Assembly (NCBI RefSeq): GCF_000332175.1
Contig: NZ_KB235914.1
Location: 2,466 to 62,465 of the forward strand
DNA: 60,000 nucleotides
From: Pseudanabaena sp. PCC 6802
Lineage (GTDB): Bacteria; Cyanobacteriota; Cyanobacteriia; Pseudanabaenales; Pseudanabaenaceae
Direction of reading: 5' to 3'
Shown here: positions 53,464 to 60,000 of the stretch, in pieces
Layout: every line of letters begins with the position of its first letter
How positions within the stretch are numbered: the first letter of the stretch is position 1
Notes under the pieces: generated by a model
Told to the model about the DNA's origin: nothing
What the model saw: the letters and a program-made list of their open reading frames with translations, nothing else
Database searches by the model: none
Position numbers and translations under genes: made by a program

Positions 53464-54504
53464 ATGAACCCAGAATCTCCCGATCGTTCCCAAGAACAGC
53501 ATAAAGAGCTGCACCATCCTCCAAACGAAACTGCACCCAAAAAGAAAGGGAAGTCTTTACCACCCAAGCCCCTGATTAAGCTAGTTAGATTTGGTTGGAC
53601 GAGCCTCTGGCGAGTCATGATGTCAAATCTAGCACCGCGCGATCGCTCCGGTGCATATATTCGCCCTACTACCCAGTTTCGCGATCGCATTAGTTCCGAC
53701 ACAGATAATCCCTACCAGCCAGCTACGGGTCGCTATCATCTCTATGTGGGTATGAGTTGCCCCTGGGCGCATCGAACTCTGGTGGTGAGAGCGCTCAAAG
53801 GTTTAGAAGATACCATATCAATTTCAACTGTCTCTCCTTCACCGGAGTCCGGCGGTTGGATATTCGATCGCGTTGAAGAGGGTTGTCGCAGTCTGGCGGA
53901 TTTGTACGAGCTAGCCCAGCCTGGTTATACGGGACGCTGCACCGTACCAGTGTTATGGGACAAGCAAACCAAAAAGATCGTAAATAACGAGAGCGCGGAG
54001 ATTATTGTCATCCTGAACTCGGAGTTAAACCAATTTGCCAAGCACCCCGATCTGGATTTATACCCTGTGGAACTGCGCGAACAGATCGATTGCCTGAATG
54101 ACAAAATCTACCATGCGGTCAACAATGGCGTGTATCGCTGCGGCTTTGCCCAAACGCAGTCAGCTTACAATCTCGCCTGTCGGGAATTGTTCGCTACCCT
54201 GGATGAATTGGATGAATTACTTGGCCAGCAGAGCTATCTCTGCGGCGATCGCCTCACCTTAGCCGATATCCGCCTGTTCACAACACTATTTCGATTTGAT
54301 ATTGCCTATTACGGCTTATTTAAGTGCAATCTGCGGCGCATCCAGGACTACCCGCACCTCAGTGTCTATCTGCGCGCTCTGTATCGGCTCCCAGGCGTAG
54401 CCAGCACCTGCGATCTCGAAAGCGTGAAGCGAGATTACTATGGCAATCTTTTTCCACTCAACCCTGGCGGAATTATTCCCCTAGGGCCAGATATCCATAT
54501 ATAG
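53464..54504 (+). CDS. Xi-class glutathione S-transferase (glutathionyl-hydroquinone reductase type)
   Basis: The thioredoxin-fold domain carries the CPWAHR motif (near residue 97-102) that defines the Xi class (ECM4/YqjG), with the catalytic Cys. NNESAEII follows as the glutathione site. The C-terminal helical domain holds LCGDRLTLADIRLFTTLFRFD and ends PLGPDIHI. These enzymes reduce glutathionyl-hydroquinones. The N-terminal 35 residues (Lys/Pro-rich) are an extension over bacterial homologues. Likely co-transcribed with the upstream glycosyltransferase. Confidence 0.9.
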   Translation: MNPESPDRSQEQHKELHHPPNETAPKKKGKSLPPKPLIKLVRFGWTSLWRVMMSNLAPRDRSGAYIRPTTQFRDRISSDTDNPYQPATGRYHLYVGMSCPWAHRTLVVRALKGLEDTISISTVSPSPESGGWIFDRVEEGCRSLADLYELAQPGYTGRCTVPVLWDKQTKKIVNNESAEIIVILNSELNQFAKHPDLDLYPVELREQIDCLNDKIYHAVNNGVYRCGFAQTQSAYNLACRELFATLDELDELLGQQSYLCGDRLTLADIRLFTTLFRFDIAYYGLFKCNLRRIQDYPHLSVYLRALYRLPGVASTCDLESVKRDYYGNLFPLNPGGIIPLGPDIHI

Positions 54505-54537
54505 TAACGCTCGCTTCCTTGCATTGATGCAGACAAT

Positions 54538-54969
54538 CTAAGAGTTTCTCAGCTTTTCAGTCGCCTCGCGGATGCGATCTTCCTGTTCTCTAAGTTCGGC
54601 TGTGAATTCTGCACCGAAGTCATCTGCTTCAAAAATTGGGCGAATCTCGATTTCAGATTCTCCTGGCATCGGGTTTGGACAGCGCTTCACCCATTCAATC
54701 GCTTCTTCCATTGACTGTACGCGCCAGATCCAAAAACCAGCCACTAATTCTTTTGTCTCAGTGAAGGGGCCATCGGTGACACTCCGATTCGCGCCTGAGA
54801 ATCGAACTCGCACTCCTTTGGAACTGGGATGCAATCCCTCACCATCAAGCATAATCCCTGCCTTCACCAGCTCTTCGTTGTACTGACCCATTTCAGTCAA
54901 AAGCTGTTCGCTGGGCATCACGCCCGCTTCAGAGTCTTGGGTTGCTTTAACCATCACCATTACTTTCAT
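54538..54969 (-). CDS. YciI/DGPF-domain protein
   Basis: A 143-residue protein with the DGPFTETKELVAGFWIW core that names the DGPF/YciI family, whose His/Asp pair may be catalytic. Such proteins are often encoded with ECF sigma factors or VOC proteins; here two VOC-fold genes lie just upstream in the same orientation. Function not known in detail. Confidence 0.85.
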   Translation of the reverse strand: MKVMVMVKATQDSEAGVMPSEQLLTEMGQYNEELVKAGIMLDGEGLHPSSKGVRVRFSGANRSVTDGPFTETKELVAGFWIWRVQSMEEAIEWVKRCPNPMPGESEIEIRPIFEADDFGAEFTAELREQEDRIREATEKLRNS

Positions 54970-55012
54970 TGTGCAATCTCCTTAAAATCCTTTGTTACAG
55001 CCAAACTCACTG

Positions 55013-55531
55013 CTATCCAGCATACGCCCGCTCTAGTTCCTTGATGTCGATCTTCTTCATTTGCAGCATTGCTGTCATTGCTCGTTGGGATTTTCCCGTA
55101 TCGGCATCATCGAGCATCTCGAACAAAACTTTGGGAATGATTTGCCAAGAAACACCGTATTTATCTTTGAGCCAGCCGCACTGCTGTGCTGTTTTATCTC
55201 CGCCCTCAGAAAGCTTCTCCCAGTGATAGTCCACTTCTGCCTGGGTCTCGCATTTGACTTGGAATGAAATGGCCTCGTTGAATTTGAATTGTGGGCCGCC
55301 ATTGAGGGCTGCAAACGCCTGTCCATTTAGCTCAAATGAGACAGCCATTACGGTTCCTGGCGGTTGTCCGTGAACTTCCTGCCCAGCTTCTCCATAGCGA
55401 GATATATTGACGATCTTCGAATTTTCAAAAATCGTGGTATAAAACTTTGCCGCCTCTTCAGCTTGGTCGTCAAACCACAAACATGGGGCGATCTTTGCTC
55501 GAATCGATGCTTTATCTGTCAGATCTGCCAT
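55013..55531 (-). CDS. PhnB-like VOC-fold protein
   Basis: A 172-residue VOC protein with KIAPCLWFDDQAEEAAKFYTTIF and SFELNGQAFAALNGGPQF segments, the pattern often labelled 3-demethylubiquinone methyltransferase-like (PhnB). The catalytic metal ligands of glyoxalases are not obvious. It is in the middle of a three-gene minus-strand operon. Confidence 0.85.
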   Translation of the reverse strand: MADLTDKASIRAKIAPCLWFDDQAEEAAKFYTTIFENSKIVNISRYGEAGQEVHGQPPGTVMAVSFELNGQAFAALNGGPQFKFNEAISFQVKCETQAEVDYHWEKLSEGGDKTAQQCGWLKDKYGVSWQIIPKVLFEMLDDADTGKSQRAMTAMLQMKKIDIKELERAYAG

Positions 55532-55565
55532 ACATACCTCCTTTGTAACAATGTGGAATTAGATT

Positions 55566-55976
55566 TTAAGCTGCTTGCTCGATCGCACTGGGTTCCATGA
55601 AAAAGACTTCCCAAATGTGCCCATCTAAATCTTGGAATCCATGCTGATACATAAAACCGTGGTCTTTTGGCTCATTGTAAGTGCTTCCACCCGCAGCGAT
55701 CGCTTTGGCAACGATGGCATCGACTTCGGCGCGACTCTCAAAAGATAAAGCTACAAGTACTTCTGCACTTTTGGTTGTGTCGCAAATTTCCTTGGGAGTA
55801 AAGGTCTTGAAATATTTCTCAACTAGAAGCATCACAAATATATCCTCAGCCACAATCATGCAAGTGGCATTCTCGTCAGTAAATTGGGGATTAAACTCAT
55901 AGCCGAGTTTAGTAAAGAACTGCACAGATTTGTTGAGATCTTTGACGGGTAGGTTCACGAAGATTTTAGTAGCCAT
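55566..55976 (-). CDS. Glyoxalase/VOC-family protein
   Basis: A 136-residue VOC protein (MATKIFVNLPVKDLNKSVQFF ... GFQDLDGHIWEVFFME) typical of small cytosolic extradiol-dioxygenase-like proteins. It is first in the operon with the PhnB-like and YciI genes; the intergenic gaps are only 34 and 43 bases. Confidence 0.87.
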   Translation of the reverse strand: MATKIFVNLPVKDLNKSVQFFTKLGYEFNPQFTDENATCMIVAEDIFVMLLVEKYFKTFTPKEICDTTKSAEVLVALSFESRAEVDAIVAKAIAAGGSTYNEPKDHGFMYQHGFQDLDGHIWEVFFMEPSAIEQAA

Positions 55977-56144
55977 TGTTTTCTCCTTTGGAAATTCATT
56001 TGAAGTTCTAGGCAGGATTTTGATTCAGTCAATTGACTTTGAATCCTTGCTCTACCATTTAGTCGAATAGATGTTCGCGCGATCGACAAGTCGGCAAAAT
56101 TTTTTGCTTTTGGGTTCAGCATTGTTCTCTAGTGCGGGGTTGAG

Positions 56145-56501
56145 TTAGCCGCCGAACTTACCCATCAACACACGACTTGGAAGGTTAGCACTCAGTTACA
56201 GGGCTGAAACCCAGTATCCTCGTTGAAAAGGCTAAAGTGCTCATCCTCTGAGACCCTTATTTGGTAAGGTTTTCAAAATAACCTTCCAAGTCGTGATCAA
56301 CACTGTCTTATCAACGAGAATGCCGTCAACGACGCTAACCAGGCGATCGATTCGCAGCGTTTCGGTACCTTCAACAACAAACAGTTCTTCTTGTGCGCGA
56401 TGAAGGCGATCGGGGCAGACGCGCTTACCGGGGGGAAAAATATCAAACGAGGTGCCGAGCTTTTTTGCCGCAGTGCCCATTGAGAGTTTTGAACGTTGCA
56501 C
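56145..56501 (-). pseudogene. Decayed cupin gene interrupted by a MITE
   Basis: The minus-strand frame from 56501 reads KKLGTSFDIFPPGKR ... HRAQEELFVVEGTETLRI, recognisable as a cupin barrel, but the HxH ligand pair is lost and the N-terminus is missing where a half family-2 element (56499-56531) abuts. The 125-bp MITE at 56171-56295 interrupts the other end. Removing it and one target copy continues the frame through TVLMGKFGG to a TAA at 56145-56147. The gene is thus damaged at both ends. Confidence 0.55.
56171..56295. mobile_element. 125-bp MITE with perfect 17-bp inverted repeats
   Basis: The terminal repeats CACGACTTGGAAGGTTA (56171-56187) and its exact complement (56279-56295) enclose 91 bases without a gene. 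Both sides carry the direct repeat ATCAACA (56164-56170 and 56296-56302), a 7-bp target duplication. The integrity of ends and duplication implies recent movement. The partner transposase is not in this window; none of the ISs here share these ends. Confidence 0.88.
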
Positions 56502-56531
56502 CCCGTCCTAAGCCTATTGGCCATAGCTATA
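56499..56531 (-). repeat. Half copy of the family-2 element
   Basis: The reverse complement begins TATAGCTATGGCCAATAGGC and continues TTAGGACGGGGTGCA, matching the left end of 58757-58860, then stops abruptly at the cupin remnant. It is a one-ended relic. Confidence 0.75.
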
Positions 56532-56654
56532 TCTTGACTCACCTGCGATCGCGACACTTAACGTTTAGCTCTGAGCCAAGAACTGGAGTTCTTGGCTTAT
56601 TTCAGTGCCATTCTGCTATGGTTGCTACAATGGCGAAAACTATGAGAAAGCAGC

Positions 56655-57743
56655 ATGGCGCAGGTACGGCTAGAGAAAATTACCAAAAGATGGCAAAGTA
56701 CTGACGTTATTGAAGACATTAATTTAGCCATCCCCGATGGCGAATTTTGGGTGTTGGTCGGCCCATCGGGTTGTGGTAAGTCCACCATCCTGCGCACGAT
56801 CGCCGGATTGGAAGCCCCAACATCTGGCAATATTTATATCGGCGATCGCCTGGTGAACCAAATTCCCGCTCGCCAGCGCGATGTTGCTATGGTGTTCCAG
56901 AACTATGCCCTCTATCCCCACATGACCGTGGCAGAGAATCTGGCATTCGGCCTGCGCATGCGCCGAGCCGAGCCGCAAACCATTGACGATCGCGTCCTCT
57001 CTGTTGCCAAGTCGCTAGGGATCGACCATCTCCTCCAGCGCAAACCCACGCAGCTATCTGGCGGACAACAGCAACGGGTTGCCCTCGGTCGAGCGATCGC
57101 CAGAAACCCACAGGTATTTTTGCTAGACGAACCCCTATCCAACCTTGATGCCCAATTGCGCGACGATACCCGTGCCGAACTCAAGCTCCTGCATCAGAAT
57201 CTTGGAATTACGATGATTTACGTCACCCACGACCAAACTGAAGCCATGACGATGGCAGATCGGATCGTGGTACTTGACAAGGGACGCATCCAGCAAATTG
57301 GCACGCCTATGGAAGTCTACGAGCAACCCCATAACCTTATGGTTGCCACCTTTTTGGGTAGCCCGCCGATGAATATCATTACAGCCACATGCAGGCACGA
57401 TGCTTTTGCGATCGGCGAGCAAACTATTCCCTGTCCGGAAGCATGGCAATCGCTCCTGAGATCGGCTCAGGAAAAAACCGTCAAACTAGGCATCCGCCCC
57501 GAACATTTATGCTTTAGTCAATCCAATTCAAACGCCATCGCACTATACCTAAAAGCGATCGTAGTAGAACCCCTGGGCAGCGAAACCCTAATCCGAGCCT
57601 GCTTGCCTGACGACCCCAGCCAGATTCTGCAAATTAAAGTGATGGGCAATCTCCCCATCCGCCCCAACGAGCCAATCTCAGTTCAACTACAACTGGAACA
57701 ACTATACTTATTCGATTCGCATACTGGCGATCGCTTGTCATAA
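56655..57743 (+). CDS. ABC transporter ATPase, UgpC/MalK type
   Basis: A 362-residue ABC ATPase of the sugar/glycerol-phosphate importer class: Walker A GPSGCGKST (about 36-44), Q-loop VFQNYALYPHMT, signature LSGGQQQRVALGRA, Walker B VFLLDEPLSNLDAQ, H-loop YVTHDQTEA, then a C-terminal TOBE/OB region from about 240. It is an orphan: no permease or binding protein is adjacent, as is common for shared MsmK-like ATPases. Confidence 0.92.
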   Translation: MAQVRLEKITKRWQSTDVIEDINLAIPDGEFWVLVGPSGCGKSTILRTIAGLEAPTSGNIYIGDRLVNQIPARQRDVAMVFQNYALYPHMTVAENLAFGLRMRRAEPQTIDDRVLSVAKSLGIDHLLQRKPTQLSGGQQQRVALGRAIARNPQVFLLDEPLSNLDAQLRDDTRAELKLLHQNLGITMIYVTHDQTEAMTMADRIVVLDKGRIQQIGTPMEVYEQPHNLMVATFLGSPPMNIITATCRHDAFAIGEQTIPCPEAWQSLLRSAQEKTVKLGIRPEHLCFSQSNSNAIALYLKAIVVEPLGSETLIRACLPDDPSQILQIKVMGNLPIRPNEPISVQLQLEQLYLFDSHTGDRLS

Positions 57744-57761
57744 CAGCATAACCATAATTTT

Positions 57762-58742
57762 ATGGAGTCTTTCCCGAAAGTTAGCATTTGCATCCCCACC
57801 TATAATGGTGCGGAATTCTTAGATAGCGCGATCGCTAGTGCCGTTGCCCAAACTTATCCCAACTTTGACATCATTATTTCCGACGATCGCTCCACGGATA
57901 ATACGGTAGCGATCGCCCAAACCTGGCAGCAAAAATCCTCTGTCCCCATTGTCCTGTTGCAGCACGAACGCTATGGTCTGGTTGAGAACTGGAACTATTG
58001 CGTGGAATACACAACCCAAACCAACGACCCGCCCGCATACATTAAATTCCTATTTCAAGATGACTTGTTAACACCTGATTGCCTTGAGTGTATGGTCAAA
58101 GCTGCCCAACAAGATCGCGACATCGGTCTAGTGTTCGGTCGTCGCAAGTTGCTTTATGGTAATTCGGAGATATTACCTCCCGCGAAACAATGGCTGCACG
58201 ATCTGCACCAAGCCTGGCACAACCTGCAACCCATACAGGCTGGAATTAATTTGATTAGCGATCGCAACTTCTTACGCCAGCCCGACAATAAAATTGGCGA
58301 ACCAACCAGTGTACTAATTAAAAGCACTGTATTTAACAAATTAGGGCTATTTGACCGATCGCTGCGTCAGTTCTGCGATCTGGAAATGTGGCTCCGGATC
58401 GCGGCACATCACCAGGTTGCTTTTGTGGATCGAGAGCTAGCTACATTCCGCATTCATCACCAGCAAACCACCAATACAAATGTGGCTCAAGATCGGATCT
58501 GGGCAGAAATTTACCAAGTATGGCTCAAGCTTGTCTTCCACCCTACCTATAAGAGTATTACTCTAACCATACGCAGGAATATTTACTTGCATCTATGGCA
58601 AAGCCTAATAAGAGAATGTCTTGGAAGCATCAGACACCATCGCTGGCACCGCCTGCAACAAATCGGTGTATTGACTGTTGATGCTTGTCGTTTTCTCTTT
58701 ATGCCCTGGCAAGACTTGCCTCCAGTAATTTCACGGTCATAG
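57762..58742 (+). CDS. Family 2 glycosyltransferase
   Basis: GT-A fold of 326 residues: SICIPTYNGAEFLDSAIASA opening, IIISDDRSTDNT metal-binding/UDP site, FLFQDDLLTPDCL (DxD-like) and QFCDLEMWLRIA near residue 205 with the catalytic base region. The C-terminal 80 residues are helical and basic. It lies 18 bases after the ABC ATPase. A polysaccharide or glycolipid role is likely; the acceptor is unknown. Confidence 0.9.
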   Translation: MESFPKVSICIPTYNGAEFLDSAIASAVAQTYPNFDIIISDDRSTDNTVAIAQTWQQKSSVPIVLLQHERYGLVENWNYCVEYTTQTNDPPAYIKFLFQDDLLTPDCLECMVKAAQQDRDIGLVFGRRKLLYGNSEILPPAKQWLHDLHQAWHNLQPIQAGINLISDRNFLRQPDNKIGEPTSVLIKSTVFNKLGLFDRSLRQFCDLEMWLRIAAHHQVAFVDRELATFRIHHQQTTNTNVAQDRIWAEIYQVWLKLVFHPTYKSITLTIRRNIYLHLWQSLIRECLGSIRHHRWHRLQQIGVLTVDACRFLFMPWQDLPPVISRS

Positions 58743-58756
58743 CCTAGGCAAAGATT

Positions 58757-58860
58757 ATAGCTATGGCCAATAGGCTTAGGACGGGGTGCAGGGGTTCCAC
58801 CCCTGCGTGGGAGCGCAGCTCCCACACCCCCTGTCCTAACAGATCTGTCTACGGCTATTA
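58757..58860. mobile_element. MITE-like element, family 2 (second copy)
   Basis: This 104-bp copy shares AGGCTTAGGACGGGGTGCAG and CTAACAGATCTGTCTA with 24598-24698. Its ends are TATAGC...GGCCAATAGG and, on the other strand, TAATAGCCGTAGACAG. A GGGAGCGCAGCTCCC hairpin lies in the centre with a compensated change (GGGGGCGCAGCCCCC in the other copy), so the stem is conserved. Confidence 0.75.
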
Positions 58861-58928
58861 ACTAATTGACCTTACTCAGAACTATAATCTCTGTTGACCT
58901 ACATATAGCACTCCCAAAAGTACAAAAC

Positions 58929-60000
58929 ATGCGAATCTTGTTTCTTCATCCTAACTTTCCGGCTCAGTACCGCCATGTGGCAACTGTGTTTGGTAAAGAC
59001 CCCAAAAACAAAGTCGTTTTTGGGACTAGAACGCAGAACGATTCTAGTATTGCTGGAGTGCAAAAAGTCTACTTTCAAGTATTACGAGAAGCTAGAGCTG
59101 AAACGCATCACTATGTCCGCACTCAAGAAAGTGCCGTACTACACGGACAAGCTGTTTATCGCATGTGCATAGATCTAAAAGCAGCAGGCTTCACTCCCGA
59201 TATTATCTGCGGTCACTCGGGTTGGGGACCGACTCTCTACGTCAAGGATGTATATCCAGACACGCCCCTACTTTGTTACTTTGAATGGTACTACCACGGG
59301 CGCGGCTCGGATGCCGATTTCGACCCCACCGATCCCCTCTCAGCAGACGACTACCCCCGCATTCGCACCAAAAATACCCCCATTCTGATGGATTTAGCGG
59401 CAAGCGATTGGGGGCTATCTCCCACACACTGGCAAAAATCTCAGTTTCCCGCTATATTTCATTCCAAAATCTCTGTTCTCCACGATGGTGTAGATACCGA
59501 TTACTTCCAGCCACTTCCCAATGCTAAGCTAGTAATCCCCGATCTCGATCTATCTCATGTTGACGAAATTGTTACCTATGTAGCGCGGGGAATGGAACCA
59601 TATCGAGGCTTCCCACAATTTATCGAAGCCATAGGACATTTACAGAAAATGCGCCCCAACTGCCACGCTGTCATCGTAGGCGAAAATCGCGTTTGCTATG
59701 GTAAAGCCGCACCCCAAGGCACAACCTACAAAGACTTAATGCTAGAGAAAGTACCGCTTGATATGTCGCGAGTACATTTTACGGGGCCGCTTCCCTATTC
59801 TCATTATTTAAAAGTAATTCAAGCTTCATCAGTTCACGTATACCTTACCCGACCCTTTGTCCTTTCCTGGTCGATGATTGAAACCATGTCAACTGGATGC
59901 CTCGTCATCGGTTCCGATACTCCACCTGTAAGAGAAGTGATTAGCGATGGTGAGAACGGACTACTTGTAGATTTCTTTAACCCCAAGCAAATTGCCCACC
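58929..60000 (+). CDS. Glycosyltransferase (GT4 family), 3' end outside window
   Basis: From ATG 58929 (MRILFLHPNFPAQYRHVA) the frame stays open to the right edge, 357 codons. The N-terminal half contains DIICGHSGWGPTLYVKD, the family acceptor domain, and LLCYFEWYYHGRGSDADF. The GT4 donor domain begins with TYVARGMEPYRGFPQFIEAI, with the SWSMIETMSTGCLVIGSDT segment holding the E-x7-E-like motif. Related proteins are long cyanobacterial glycosyltransferases of capsule or S-layer sugar pathways. The ribosome-binding site is weak. The product is not complete in this window. Confidence 0.9.
   Translation, partial: MRILFLHPNFPAQYRHVATVFGKDPKNKVVFGTRTQNDSSIAGVQKVYFQVLREARAETHHYVRTQESAVLHGQAVYRMCIDLKAAGFTPDIICGHSGWGPTLYVKDVYPDTPLLCYFEWYYHGRGSDADFDPTDPLSADDYPRIRTKNTPILMDLAASDWGLSPTHWQKSQFPAIFHSKISVLHDGVDTDYFQPLPNAKLVIPDLDLSHVDEIVTYVARGMEPYRGFPQFIEAIGHLQKMRPNCHAVIVGENRVCYGKAAPQGTTYKDLMLEKVPLDMSRVHFTGPLPYSHYLKVIQASSVHVYLTRPFVLSWSMIETMSTGCLVIGSDTPPVREVISDGENGLLVDFFNPKQIAH

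Noticed and set aside
1-60000. Frequent GCGATCGC octamers as possible methylation or defence sites
   Set aside because: They are the HIP1 repeat, spread through most core genes of many cyanobacteria, and mark host origin rather than a local system.

Overview
The window is a stretch of a cyanobacterial chromosome. The evidence is psbZ next to ribH, cyanobacterium-type Dcd, Rps1-like S1 protein, ComFB, IMS-domain Ser/Thr kinase and FHA-PBP genes, and very frequent GCGATCGC (HIP1) octamers. The genus cannot be fixed from the sequence alone. Some host genes keep a strong Pseudanabaena/Leptolyngbya flavour, but that is an impression.

Region 1-9470 is an accessory island lying against the 3' end of a tRNA-Gly(GCC) gene. 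From the left it holds a frameshifted DDE transposase, then the C-terminal half of a HerA-type ATPase, a NurA-type nuclease and a DNA methyltransferase in one tight operon. This looks like a defence module whose ATPase was beheaded. An IS630 element sits exactly in the methyltransferase stop codon. Beyond it is a phage/plasmid-like operon: a replication-type HTH protein, a Cys-rich protein, a C5 cytosine methyltransferase and an excisionase-like HTH protein. The Cys-rich gene is split by an IS200/IS605 element (TnpA and TnpB), and joining the inferred IS ends restores its frame.

Region 9638-21393 is mostly housekeeping: ribH and psbZ, a FHA-PBP, a CorA/ZntB-like transporter, a Dus enzyme, a cupin/methyltransferase/PfkB kinase operon, an intact IS5-family element with a TAA target duplication, a small zinc-ribbon protein, a VOC protein and accC.

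Region 21508-24523 concentrates three members of the dUTPase/dCTP-deaminase fold: a membrane-anchored dCTP-deaminase-like protein lacking the catalytic Glu, a canonical dUTPase, and Dcd interrupted at its active-site Ser by a 361-residue intein with a LAGLIDADG endonuclease. A tandem double-ComFB protein follows.

Region 25912-42984 is core genome: hisD, an SGNH-like membrane protein, bioB and bioY flanking a methyltransferase, a PAS-PAS-GAF histidine kinase, an LpxB-related protein, an S1 protein, ftsH (with a possible 18-codon leader ORF), a Ser/Thr kinase with an IMS domain, a VanY-type carboxypeptidase and malQ.

Region 43293-60000 has an RTX metalloprotease, a secreted pentapeptide-repeat protein, a secreted-protein gene split by a second IS5-family element, sbcC, glycosyltransferases, a glutathionyl-hydroquinone reductase-like GST, a YciI/VOC operon, a decayed cupin gene carrying a 125-bp MITE, an orphan UgpC/MalK-type ATPase and two more glycosyltransferases, the last running off the right edge. 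Two further families of short GC-rich inverted-repeat elements are scattered across the window.
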